Source of the DNA: Pseudoips prasinana
Taxonomy: Eukaryota; Arthropoda; Insecta; Lepidoptera; Nolidae
NCBI GenBank assembly: GCA_951640165.1
Contig: OX621263.1
Span: 6,346,501 to 6,410,500, forward strand
Length of the DNA stretch: 64,000 bases
Direction of reading: 5' to 3'
The notes under the pieces were generated by a model. The model did not search any database. It saw only the letters and a program-made list of their open reading frames with translations, and was not told the DNA's origin. Below are positions 46,069-56,711 of this stretch, one piece after another (the stretch's first letter is position 1; each line of letters starts with the position of its first letter). Both the position numbers and the translations under genes were made by a program.

Positions 46069-47538
46069 TTAGTACGGCACTTGGTTGCATCCACAATTGC
46101 TAGCAACACTGACTAGCCCACCAGCTGGCACTGTACCTTCAAAAGTAACATAGCCGATAACTGGAACATTTCCAGTAACGGCCGTATTACCGCCTACAGG
46201 CATCTCACCTAACACTTGAACATCACCATAAGAAACAGAGGTCATTCCACCAAGATTTCCTCCAATGGCATTTCCAGCAATATTGTTAGCTACTAGTCCA
46301 TTCATTGCTAAGTTATTGGCAGCACAATTGCCAGCCAGGTTATTAGCTGCCAGATTATTGTAGGCAAAATTATTTGCTGCTGCATTGCCAGCTGCAAGAT
46401 TGCCAGCAACTAAATTATTTGCCGCAACATTTGTCAATCCATTACCGATGAAGTTATTTTGTGCCAGGCTATTGCCAATTAAACCGTTTTGTACCATGCC
46501 ATTTGCCATTAGTCCATTTCCATTAAATCCATTTCCTGCTAGCCCATTTGGTCCTAAACCATTGGCAAATCCAATGGCTTGACCCAACGTATTCTGTAAA
46601 ATAAATAAACATAGTTTTATTTATGTTTTTACCACACTTACAGTACAAAGTATAATTTTAATTCATTTATGGAGAGGAGAGAGCATTCGACATCTTTATA
46701 TAAATCAAAATACAAAATCAATATGTAGTGTTAATTCCGCTTATTGTCAGTTTAATCATGCCGGGATGCAATTTGCACCGCCATCCCGCCAAAAATGTGC
46801 ACATACAAGAAGGACAATATAAAACAGCAAATTACATGCGCCAGTACGATACCCAACACGTGTTTCAGTCCTCCACGGACCATTCTCAAAGGCTGCTAAC
46901 TCGTCTTATCTTTATATAATTTTCTATTTTTACTAAGATCATAAACGAGCGGACATTTTTTTTTAAATTTCTTTGTATTGAAACTGACCACACATACAAT
47001 CTAACAGTAAAAAACCAAATTAGAATTTCCTTAAACTAAGGAGCATTTGAAAATCCTGTTAGATAAAAAACGCGATAGGTATAACTTATGACGTCATGAT
47101 TTTATTATTTTAAATTTGTGTGTATGGATCTATGGATGTTTGTAACTCCTTCACGCAAAAACTCCGGAATAGATTTTTATGAAACTTTGTGGTAATAAAG
47201 CTTATATATCCCAATAATTTATAGCTTAAGGGTTAAGATATAATTTATTAAGTTTGACGCGGGTAAAACAGAGGGGCACAGCCAACTTAACAATGTAATA
47301 ATTTGATACAATACATTTTTTTTTATTATCCTTATGAATGCTAGGTTAAATACTGTTTAATAGAATTAAAAGTGCTTGCAGTGCCCTAAAGGGGTTCGTG
47401 TTGATACTCCAATTGTAATTAATAACATCTTTCTGTACACACGATGGCAATAAAGATTTGAATTTGAATGATATGCTTTTAAATATTACATACCTGAACA
47501 AAACAAGCGGAAACCGTAAGCAGAAATAAGTAAAACAT
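46069..47538 (-). CDS. Class A-like chorion protein with an Asn-rich arm (two exons)
   Basis: Exons 47494-47538 and 46069-46593 (minus) give 189 residues. Exon 1 is MFYLFLLTVSACFVQ ending CAG|gtatgt, and the intron is phase 0. Exon 2 starts NTLGQAIGFANGLGPNG, resembling the NVYSQ-type start of class A chorions. The left arm consists of short Asn-centred repeats (NGLxGNG, NNLAANNLAG) where silkmoth class A proteins have Gly-Tyr-Leu repeats. The last ~60 residues fit the class A central domain: VQVLGEMPVGGNTAVTGNVP, then VIGYVTFEGTVPAGG, VSVASNCGC. It ends NQVPY. Only three cysteines fall in the mature part. The gene is convergent with the class B-like gene at 37.8 kb rather than divergent. Confidence 0.87.
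46722..46910. repeat. Unclassified repeat in intron 1, shared with the 38-kb gene
   Basis: Counterpart of 38090-38275. It is antisense to its host gene here, while the 38-kb copy is sense. Confidence 0.7.
47095..47285 (+). mobile_element. Degenerate Helitron-type repeat
   Basis: 'atggatctatggatgtttgt' and 'gacgcgggtaaaacagaggg' words; the CTAG end has decayed (cagccaac). In intron 1 of the class A-like gene. Confidence 0.45.
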
Positions 47539-47587
47539 TTTTGTTAGCACTGTTGAATAATTATGATGAGAAATTCTCGGCTTTATC

Positions 47588-47595
47588 ATTATATA
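47588..47595 (-). promoter_or_regulatory. TATA box of the class A-like chorion gene
   Basis: Minus strand reads AGTATATAATG, 57 bp before the start codon. 'gataagac' (GATA) words lie further upstream near 47710. Confidence 0.5.
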
Positions 47596-47599
47596 CTTA

Positions 47600-48745
47600 A
47601 TAATTACCTCACTATTATCATGTAATTTTTGATATATGAATTATCTATAAATTCTTGCAAGGAACATTTTATTATTTCAATTATAACGCACGCATTATGA
47701 TAAAAGTGATAAGACAATAATTAGATACTAACTTTTACTATTATATGTAATTATTTACTTACATAAAGATTGCTTATGAACTAAACGTCTAAATAATATA
47801 TTACGTCATCATATCATCCACTGTTGGATGTAGGGCCTCCCCTAAAGGTTTGCATAGCGTTTCCATCTGGAGGGTTTGCCGTAGTCATGCCCACCCCTAA
47901 ATGATAGGATACGGTATCAGAAGATCGGCAATTGTGTAGATTTTTTGTGAGGTTTATCAATTATGTATGACCACAGCCATAACAGCGCTAATGTTGAAAA
48001 GTATTTTTTGCTTAGCACCAAAAATTTACAATAAGCTTCCAGCCTAACTAAAACTACTTACTTTTATTTATTTATTTAGTTATTTATTAAGGAATATCAA
48101 CATTACATACACAGAGATATTTATGACAGTAAGTTATTTAAATATACATTCCTTGTGTTGTAACAATTACAGATATCCACAGCATTTAGATAGTTGTTTG
48201 TAAAACTTTACAAACAAGTTTAAATACGTAGAATAAGAAAAAAAAACTGACTGTAATTTTAAAACATTCCTGGACACATAATTTCTTATAATTTAGTTTA
48301 AAGTAAAGTCAGAGTTACAATAGTATCATTTCCAATGTGGGTAGGTATATGGGAAGGCATATTTTAATTTGTTTAAGAGTAAACTAAGGGACCTCCTATG
48401 TCAAAACTGCTACTACTCAACTACTGATTATCTACATGATACTCTTTAAGTAAAATGTAATTCGTGCTAATAATATAGTACTAAGGACCTGCAATTTTGT
48501 GTTACACTGTTTATTTTGCTATTGATGATTCTTCTCCCTTCTTCTTGATTTGTATAGTTTCGATTAGTATTTTGATTTTGTTATATTGTTTTAATTTGTA
48601 CGCCTGATATCGGCAGAATATGATGTTCACATAATTTACTTTTAAGATCTGTATTTATACATTACCATATTCATGCAAATAAATATATTGATTGATTGAT
48701 TGAGGTCTGTGTCCAGCAGTGGACGTCTTTCAGCTGACCTTATAA
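47600..48745. other. Upstream intergenic region
   Basis: 47810-47950 is a LINE 3' fragment ('atcatatcatccactgttgg'). The remainder is AT-rich. No divergent chorion partner gene was found where one would be expected. Confidence 0.45.
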
Positions 48746-48747
48746 AT

Positions 48748-49285
48748 AACATACTGGGACATTATTTACATAAAGTCATCTGATCCCAATCTAAGCAGAC
48801 CTTGTAGGTACTATGGAGACCAGGTCACTAATATTCTACATATACTACTTTTGTTTTGTAAATCCATACTTATATAGATAGCTAGCTGTGCCCCGCGATT
48901 TTAACCGCGTTAAACTTTATAAATTATCACAGCTCCTCCCCCGTAGGTGATAGCGTGATAATATGTAGCCTATAATGTTGACCCGACCTCTTAGTAATAT
49001 TTATGCAAAATTTGAAGTAAATCCATGCAGTACTTTTTGAGTTTAGCCCGGACATACATACATACATACAGACAAAAATTCTAAATACTATATTATTGGC
49101 TTTGATATCGAACGTAGATCACGCCCCAAGTATCCTTTAAAAAAATATTCAATGTACATTTTTGACTTTCCTACGATTTTATTATATGTATAGATTACAC
49201 CCTGACTCAGGACACACAGACATGTTCATGCACACAAATATCTGTCCTGGGTGGGAGTCGAACCCACACTAACACGCCCGGCAAA
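48748..49285 (-). repeat. SINE B split by a Helitron-type element
   Basis: The SINE B tail (48748-48891) and head (49195-49285) are contiguous once 48892-49194 is removed. Confidence 0.75.
48892..49194 (-). mobile_element. Helitron-type element nested in SINE B
   Basis: Plus strand begins CTAGctgtgccccgcg and ends 'attatatgtatagA'. On the minus strand this is TCTATACATATAATAAAATC...CTAG. Same family as 7812-8124 and 50617-50936. Confidence 0.8.
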
Positions 49286-49324
49286 CACCCCCTTATTGAG
49301 GAGCATCCCTATAGCGTGGGGCAT

Positions 49325-49612
49325 AATCAGCCTGATATTGTCCACAGCTAGTCATATGCCTCCTCCAAAAGTTTTATATAACGTTGCCATTAAGGGAAGT
49401 TTGCCGTAGTTATCGCGTTTGGCATGTGAGTTGGCGACCGCAGTTATATGGTAGCTAGTGCACAGGTGGCGCTGCTGTCGGACTAGGTATCTGCTGTACC
49501 TCTCCTCATATCTGTAATAACCTCTTTACTGGGAAAACAATCCCACAGGCGCGGGGGAATTGACAAACATACAAGTCACGGCCACAAAGTACATCCAGAC
49601 TCATATTTTAAC
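49325..49612 (-). repeat. LINE 3' fragment followed by SINE C fragment
   Basis: 'cagcctgatattgtccacag', 'gcatgtgagttggcgaccgc' and 'acaggtggcgctgctgtcgg'; then 'acaaacatacaagtcacgg' and 'catccagactcat'. Confidence 0.5.
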
Positions 49613-49679
49613 TAATCCGTAAGTGATCGGCGAGGTAAAGCACCTAGGCTCGCGGCCAGTTCATAGATGGGTGACCGTT

Positions 49680-50215
49680 AAAATTTTTAAAATTAAACTG
49701 GTGATACAAAAATCACATGCATGTAGTGTTTGCCTATAATTGGTAGTGCAGTTAGATTTGAGACCCAATACATGTAAATTTTTTATCTCTAAAAATCTGT
49801 ACCAACTGTTGGTAAACCTTAATTAAATAAATAAAAAAAAAATATATCGTGATAATCGTTCTAACATAGAACTTATGGAAGTTTTTCATAATCCTAAGTC
49901 TTTTAATAGGTTGTAGAGGGGTTTTTCTGGTATACCCCTCATACCCACTTCCACGGCATATAGATTAACCACACAGCCGTTTCTGTTTGATTCATTCGGT
50001 AAGTCGTAATACGTCTTATGCGTGATCTTTAGGAATGCAGGTCTCCATATTGACTACCGCGCCTTTACTAAAGTTACGTGTAAAGAATATAACGCTTAAC
50101 ACTTTAGAATATAATTAACAAGGCTATAAGCTTTTCCCGCGACAACTTTGTCCGAAAGCAGTCCGGAATTTCTTAGCTCCTTTCTTAAATAAATGCTATA
50201 TTTCTGTGAAAACAG
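49680..50215. other. Non-coding stretch
   Basis: AT-rich. No coding frame or known repeat recognised. Confidence 0.4.
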
Positions 50216-50218
50216 ATG

Positions 50219-50440
50219 GGCTGGTTCGCGAGTTTGGTACATACTTACTTCTTAAACCGCAGGTCGTGGGTTCGATTCCCACCCAGGGGCTCTACCGGCT
50301 AAGTCACCGAACATCGTTTTCTTAAATGGCGTTCAAATAAATGAAGGTTAAATACGCCATTTAAGAAATCGATGTTCGGCGATTTAGCCGGTAGGGCCCA
50401 GGACAGATATTTGCGTGCTTGAACATGTCTGTTTATTCTG
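50219..50440 (+). repeat. SINE B split by a short foldback MITE
   Basis: 'gtcgtgggttcgattcccac' is cut at 50285 and resumes 'aggacagatatttgcgtgc' at 50400. 'cccagg' occurs on both sides of the insert, a likely target-site duplication. Confidence 0.7.
50286..50399. mobile_element. Short foldback MITE
   Basis: About 114 bp. 'ggctctaccggctaagtcac' mirrors 'cgatttagccggtagggccc'. The inner arms 'acatcgttttcttaaatggc' and 'gccatttaagaaatcgatgt' pair too. Minimal version of the 1602-1844 element. Confidence 0.8.
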
Positions 50441-50616
50441 ATAGAGCACGTTTTATAAAACTCGCACCTACAGCGGACTTTCGATGTGTCTGGCAAGATG
50501 CCAAAACCATTAAGACTGTCTGGCTATTGACGTTACATTTTTATAGGTCCCCACGTAACATATATAAAATTAGGTTTTTATACTATAGTGAATGTATACT
50601 TATAATTTATTAAAGA

Positions 50617-50936
50617 CTAGCTGTACCCCGCGAAATACCCGCGTTAAATTTTATAAATTATCATAGCTCCTTCCCCGTAAGTGATAGCGTGTTAATATGT
50701 AGCCTATACGTTGACCCGACCTCTTAGTAATATTCATGCAAAATTTGAAGTAAATCCATGCAGTACTTTTTGAGTTTAGCCCAGACATACATACAGACAA
50801 ACAGACATACAGACAAAAATTCTAAAAACTATATTTTTGGCTTCGATATCGATTGTAGATCACGCCCCAAGTATCCTTTTAAAAAAATATTCAATGTACA
50901 GTTTTGACTTCCCTACGATTTTATTATATGTATAGA
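50617..50936 (-). mobile_element. Helitron-type non-autonomous element
   Basis: CTAGctgtaccccgcg start on plus and 'tatatgtatagA' end. Third full member of the 7.8-kb family. Confidence 0.78.
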
Positions 50937-50939
50937 TTA

Positions 50940-51440
50940 GGGGTGTCTGGCAGGGGGTAGTAACTGTCATAAGTATTTGGCAATTAGTGACGTGATTTCT
51001 AAAGTTATTTTGAGGAAAATATATAAACTTTTAACTTTATACTTTAACGAATTATAGGTTTTATGCACCTTTACTACCTATTATCTACCAAAGTAATCAT
51101 AACCCAAACTCCATAGTCGCTGATCTTTCGATGTATAGAAAAACTTTCAGCTTTTATATATTAACGAAGGTCTGGCTACCGTGGGCTCTTCGGTTATGAG
51201 TCTGAGTGTAATTATCTACTAGAGATTCCTACATGTTGGAAATTAGACCAAGAAGGTTCTATTGTAAAGTAGGTACTACAGACATTCAATACAAATAATA
51301 TTAACCTGTTCTCAGTATTAACACTCAGTTTTTCATCTCTTCTCAGTGTGTCAAAAGCGGTATGGTAGTGTATGTTATGTTTTTTTTTTAATATTTTACT
51401 TCTAATGTCTATTATATAAAAATATTAGATTTCTGCAGTC
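50940..51440. other. Non-coding stretch
   Basis: Nothing recognised. Confidence 0.4.
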
Positions 51441-51551
51441 CTTGCCCAATGAAGTTAAGCTGTTCCAAATTTCATACTCCTTCGTTCACGCAATTTTCGT
51501 AAAAAGGGGGACTAAATTTTTGCTATACGTAAGTTTGATAAGTATGTATTT

Positions 51552-51780
51552 CATCATCATCATCATATCAGCCGAAAGACGTCCACTCCTGGACAAAGGC
51601 CTCCCCCAAAGATCTCCACAATTGCCGGTCTTGCGCTATTCGCATCCAGCAGTTTCAGTATGTATTTACAAAAGAAAAATAGTAGCATAGCATCAGTTAT
51701 CTGGTTTCCTTACTAGGTACAAGCCCTGATTAGTTTGGGATCAGACGGCCTTGTGTGAATAATGTCCCGGCATATTGTTA
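51552..51780. repeat. RTE 3'-end fragment (-) joined to SINE B tail (+)
   Basis: 'catcatatcagccgaaagac' to 'cgcatccagcagtttc', then 'atgtatttacaaaagaaaaa' and 'ttagtttgggatcagacgg'. Confidence 0.55.
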
Positions 51781-51961
51781 TTATAATGTATTTATTTAAA
51801 CTTTATGCTCTACAATGTTCTAAGACGGACTTAATGCCAAATGCATTCTCTGCCAGTCAACCTTGGGGTGATGCCGAGATTACATGGTAGGTGCACTATG
51901 AGCTTAAAGAATAAAACTGATAGTAAAAATATAGATACTTCATACAAATATAAAAATAATA

Positions 51962-52697
51962 CTAATGTGATGATTCTGCCAATAACTTTTTGGTTATATG
52001 CTCCCGAGTTTTCTTTTCGATAGAATAACGATCTTTAGTCATTCTGATTTCTGGTGGAAGAGCATTCCAGAGGAGAATGGATTGTACAAGGAAAGAAGAG
52101 TGGATGAAATGACAGCGGTGTGAAGTACAGTGTAGGATGCGGTTATGAGAAGAACGCAAATTTTGGTTGTGTTTTAAATGAAGGTATTGAAATTGAAAAG
52201 TTAGATATGAAGGAGAAGAAACAGAGTCTAGCAAAGTGTATAGAGTAGTCAGAGCACGTAAGTTTCTGCTCTGGCGAATTGGTAACATGATCGTATTTTC
52301 GCAGATTGAAGGTGAACCGAATGCAGTTATTCAAAAGTCGGTCGAGCTTTTTGAGGTGATTGCATTCAGGTCTAAGTACCACACATCACCATAGTCAATT
52401 TTAGGAAAGATTAAGGACTGCACGAGCATTACTTTAGTTTCAGATGGAAGGAAGTTTTTGAGACGATAGAGACTCCGCAGAAAGTATGTGACACTTCAGC
52501 TGACAGCAGCTATCATCAGATAGGTTCATCCAGCTAAGAGTCGTATCAATCTGTAACCCAAGATTCTTTACACATTGGCTAAATGGGATGGCGGATGGAT
52601 CATGCGTGGCATTTGATTTAAATCTATTCTGCTCATGAAACGCGAGCTTAATACATAACTTTTCAGTTCCTCTTACAAACTGGTGTGGGGTTAACAA
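51962..52697 (-). pseudogene. LINE reverse-transcriptase C-terminal region, broken
   Basis: Three minus-strand frames in order read FVRGTEKLCIKLAFHEQNRF and VKNLGLQIDTTLSW; then LKKLDRLLNNCIRFTFNLRK; then RNLRALTTLYTLLDSVSSPS and FLVQSILLWNALPPEIR. This is the post-catalytic part of a Jockey-like RT with at least two frameshifts. The RT catalytic core is absent. Confidence 0.65.
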
Positions 52698-52844
52698 ATA
52701 AATAAGAGTGTGTTTATTTGTATCTAGGAACTCAACATTTTAAACGTGACATACAATTAAATAGTCTTATTTTGAAAACGATATACTTTTTTACATCACC
52801 TAACAACACATTAATTTACACATAACCGAAAAACTACGAAATAC

Positions 52845-52985
52845 GTACAGACGCCAGCACATCCAGCTAACCCAATCTGTCAAATTTATTCTATAGATTT
52901 TCAACTTATTCACAAAAACATAAGGTTCACTTTCAATTGGGGAAATTTGCCAGATTGGGGTAGCTTGATGTGCTAGCGTCTGTAC
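52845..52985. mobile_element. Foldback MITE ('gtacagacgccagcacatc' family)
   Basis: Inverted ends gtacagacgccagcacatcc and gatgtgctagcgtctgtac. Confidence 0.75.
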
Positions 52986-53115
52986 TTATAAGTTTACGTA
53001 AGTAAGTTATTTCTTATTTGACTGGTCTGCAGGTTTAGTGTTTAGTGACCGTGATTGCTGAGCCAGTGTTATGGGTCGATCGCCACCCACGACGAATCTT
53101 TGTGCACAATAAGAA

Positions 53116-53440
53116 CGATAAAAAAAAAAAGATTTTAATTCACGTAGACTTTAAAAAAGCGCTTGTAAATAGTCAGAACATGTTAGTAGTAATATAGTTA
53201 TTATTTCTATTTAGGTACACATTGTATGAAAACATTTATAAAATTTATTTTATTATAGCAATGATATTTAGCTAGCTCGTATCAAGTTATTGTCAAGAGA
53301 TTATGTTTAATTATCTAGTTTAAGTCTAATATTTTTACTACATATTGTCAATGGTTCGTCTATATTAAGGTATTATTATTATGACGGACCTTGTGTTAAT
53401 AACGACGGTCGCGCTTTAATGCTACCACCGGATCCAATAA
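53116..53440 (+). repeat. Interspersed repeat D
   Basis: 'aattcacgtagactttaaaa' to 'gctaccaccggatccaataa', slightly shorter than the 41.6-kb copy. Confidence 0.65.
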
Positions 53441-53727
53441 GGATTATCGGTAGACATGCTTATGCATGTTAAACATATATAAGCATGTCTATCTGGTTGC
53501 TATAGCACAGGCTCTGCCAATTTAGTATCAGATGGCAGTGCGCTAGTTGTCTCAAAATGTCGCTCATAGCTAGATGCTCAGTCATAGATGGTTGAAATAA
53601 CGCAAATGTGGCCGGATATTTCGTAGTTCGTGGGTTTAAATCTCACTCGCATTTCAATTAATACAACTCATTTTTAAGATGTCTGAAACTTGGTTTAGTT
53701 AATAAGGTAAAATTAATATGTTAAATA

Positions 53728-54105
53728 ATCTGGGGGCACGGCAGTGCCCCCGCCAAGTAGAGCGCGAAGCAACACTGCCGTACCATCCCTTTCTGCAACC
53801 ATTTCGCCGCATTTTCAGGCCCCTTTTTAAGAAGCTCTGGATGGCACCAAAACGCTGAAATTTTCGTCATCTAGTTAGCTATAATCACACACTTGAAATC
53901 CTAAACTTCAAGTCGGTAGATAAATAGGCTAAGTGAAAGCAAAGTTTCGCATTTTTGACACTGACACATGATTATCAGAATAGAACTACTTCCCATTGAC
54001 CTAGAGCGCTGAAATTTGGTACAGAGGTAGAGTTTAACGCCCAAATAGAGGAAAAACTATCAAAATTAGGATCATGGAAGATCTTGACTACCTGGTGACC
54101 CTGAT
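53728..54105 (+). repeat. Repeat beginning with the palindrome 'gggggcacggcagtgccccc'
   Basis: The GC-rich perfect palindrome at 53731-53750 is followed by non-coding sequence with even composition. Family unknown; only copy in the window. Confidence 0.4.
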
Positions 54106-54651
54106 GAGAAAACGTAAGAGCACACCCAAACTATTAGCGTTATCGACCGACCGTGTTTGCAAAATTAATTCTGCGTAGTGCGGCTCTGCTTTTAATATGA
54201 ATATATAATGAAAATAACCATATTCCTGCTTTCTATACCAATAAACACTCGTTGTGTTGTTTGTTATGTGACTTGGCCGGTGACCTGTACCCACTAACGT
54301 GTAAAAAATATTCATCCGTTGAAGGTCAACGGCCATATCACATTCTCACTCAACATTGAGTATAATACTAAAGAAATTGCAGTAAGGAACCTTAGACTTA
54401 GCTCAACTTTGTCTAGAGAGATTTCATCACTTTTAAGAGATAAAAACGCAGCTCAATAGAGACTTGGCTACATTTTTACAGAATGTTTTTGGTGGGATAG
54501 AAGTTTATTTCATATACAGTAGCAATTTATTTAAAACGAATAGGTACCAGATATCAGCTACAATATAATTTAATTCTATTGAAGATTTAATGTTTTTCAT
54601 CTAAACCACGATTTTATTTGGATTTATAATATTGACTCATCAGTATTTATA

Positions 54652-54904
54652 TCTATACTAATATTATAAAGAGGTAACGGTTGTGAGTTTGTGACGTTGT
54701 ATAGGGTAATCTCTGGTTTTACTGAACCGATTTTCATAATTATTTCACCAATAGAAAGCTACGTTATTGTGGAATGTCATAGGCTATGAAAAATACCAAA
54801 ATTAATAAAGCATCTTTACGTAACTTGACTAAAGTAAGATGCGGGACAAACGGGCAGGGACATAAATATTTATAACGCGGAACGAAGTCCGCGGGCACTG
54901 CTAG
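54652..54904 (+). mobile_element. Helitron-type non-autonomous element
   Basis: TCTATACTAATATTATAAAG start and 'aacgcggaacgaagtccgcg' hairpin, then ggcactgCTAG|T. 253 bp. Confidence 0.8.
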
Positions 54905-55104
54905 TATGATATAAATAGGATATTATCGTCAGTCATGTTGCATGCTAAATCTTAGCACTAATAGATAATCAGCCAGTATAAGTGTATATCATAATTTTAT
55001 ATACTAATTATAAAATATTTTTGAAAAGAAAACACCAAAATTATCAAAAATTTCTTTTTATATTAAAACCAAACAAAAATTCAACATTAACTATTAAAAC
55101 TTAA

Positions 55105-56307
55105 TTATAATCCACAACCCGCTCTATTATACACTAAACCCGGTCCCACTAGACCTGGAGCTAAACCAGCAAGCCTGCCAGGAGCTGCACCAGCCGGAGC
55201 CATAGGACCATACGCTGGACCAGGCCCATAAGCTGCAGTAGCTATATTTTCGCCTACAATACCCACAGCTCCTGTCCCACAGCTATAATTGATCGCTCCA
55301 GCTCCTGCTGTAGCTAAAGCACTTTCAAAGGCTACAGAACCCAAGAAAGGCAGATCTCCTGCGATAGATAAAGGACCTTCAATAGCGTTTTCAGAAATCA
55401 CGGTAATGCCTGTAGGAGAAATAGGTGATGTGCTGGTGATGACGAAGCTTCCTCCACTTGAAGGGACAAAGCCATATGGATTGGATAATACTGGACCTGA
55501 AGCGTAGTTAACTAAAGGGGCTCCATAAGCATTACCAGCGATGGCAAACTCTTCTATTACAGGAGCGATACCAGGGATCGGGCCGATGCATTGAGCTGTG
55601 ATGGTCTGTAACAATAAAAGTGAGCTGATAGAATATAATAAAAGAGAATAGAAAAAATACTCTTTACTGTACACATTCAACCAGGATAAATAAATTGGAT
55701 TTGATTATCGCATTAAGCGATTTCTTCCCGAAAACATTGGGATGGATAGGACCTGTAAGAATTTTACAAAGTAGTTTTTTTGTAGTTTGATGTTAGATTT
55801 TTGCCTAAGGCTGCTACACACTGGGCATGACAAATGTTTGTGTCAGTAAAGTCAAGATACTTGAAGGTGAAAGAGAGCGGTGGCAAGTTTCAGCGAGAGA
55901 TTAAAAATTGATTGTGACCCACGGCAACCATTGCATAACCAGTCTCAAAAAGTCTCAACCCTAGATAGAAACTGCTTTAGCTAGCCTGAAAGTTGTTGAA
56001 TTCTAGGCTTCGAACCCAGGTTGGTCGTAGCATGGAAACTTGTTCAGGTATATTATTGATCACAGGTGGTGCAGTCAAACGATGGGACACCCATTGTCAT
56101 GATAGGAGTGCTCTAATAACATGGACGCTACTGATAATGCGATTCTCGTAACAAAGTACTGAACCGACACAATTAAGATTACCATCACTCGCTAAGAGGA
56201 GGAGACCGCAAGAGCAACAAGTAAGTTATTATAACTAGGTACTACAAAATATTTACCTGAATAAAAAGTGCTGAAGCGGAGAACAAAACAATAGCTTTGT
56301 ATGCCAT
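55105..56307 (-). CDS. Class B chorion protein (two exons)
   Basis: Exons 56257-56307 and 55105-55605 (minus) give 183 residues. Exon 1 is MAYKAIVLFSASALFIQ, close to the MAxKAI..LIQ signal exon of known class B chorions. The donor is CAG|gtaaat, the intron is phase 0 and 651 bp, and the acceptor is tgttacag. Exon 2 starts TITAQCIGPIPG. The central domain is canonical: GGSFVITSTSPISPTGITVI, then SENAIEGPLSIAGDLPFLGS, VAFESALATAGAGAINYSCG. The right arm is Gly/Pro/Ala-rich (YGPGPAYGPMAPAGAAPGR) and ends NRAGCGL. The protein is secreted by follicle cells to build the eggshell (family knowledge). A mirror-image gene starts at 63774. An upstream in-frame extension within the intron is not used. 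Confidence 0.93.
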
Positions 56308-56711
56308 ATCAGTATAATTGTAAGGGAAAAAGTAAAACGAAATAAGCAGGCAGTAATTGATATAATCTACAAGTAAACATTGGTTTATATACTATAATTA
56401 TGTGTCAATAAATGTGTCATTATTGCATTTAATACGAATGTATGTGTACATAATATTATGTTCTTTGTATCCAAGCAGTGTAAGCCAGTAATGTAGTGGT
56501 ATTCAGATAATAATCGGGCGAAGGTGAATCTTTAAAATCTGGGGATTGCTGCGTCAATTTGCGGCAAAATAAAACTAACGAACTTTTTATGGAAGCCCAG
56601 AAATTCCCTGCCTATTAATGTTTTAATTAAGATCCACAAGTATGTTGTGACTATAACATACTAGCTATGCACCTCGGTTTTATCCGCGTAAAATTTTGTG
56701 ATTTACATCAT
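56040..56711 (-). repeat. Inverted repeat, left arm (chorion intron, exon 1, promoter and upstream)
   Basis: On the minus strand this matches 63429-64000 through the intron start, exon 1, the ~380 bp upstream and a Helitron terminus ('actagctatgcacctcgg'). After the 'tttacatcatcatcat' at 56701 the match jumps to 60402, where a retrotransposon has inserted. Confidence 0.88.
56384..56391 (-). promoter_or_regulatory. TATA box of the class B chorion gene
   Basis: Minus strand reads AGTATATAAACCAATG, 84 bp before the start codon. It is identical in context to 63693-63700. Confidence 0.6.

Noticed and set aside
55606..55680. In-frame 25-codon upstream extension of the class B chorion exon 2 with its own ATG and a hydrophobic run
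   Set aside because: A consensus acceptor (tgttacag) lies right at the TITAQ junction, and a canonical class B signal exon is present at 56257-56307, so this is intron.
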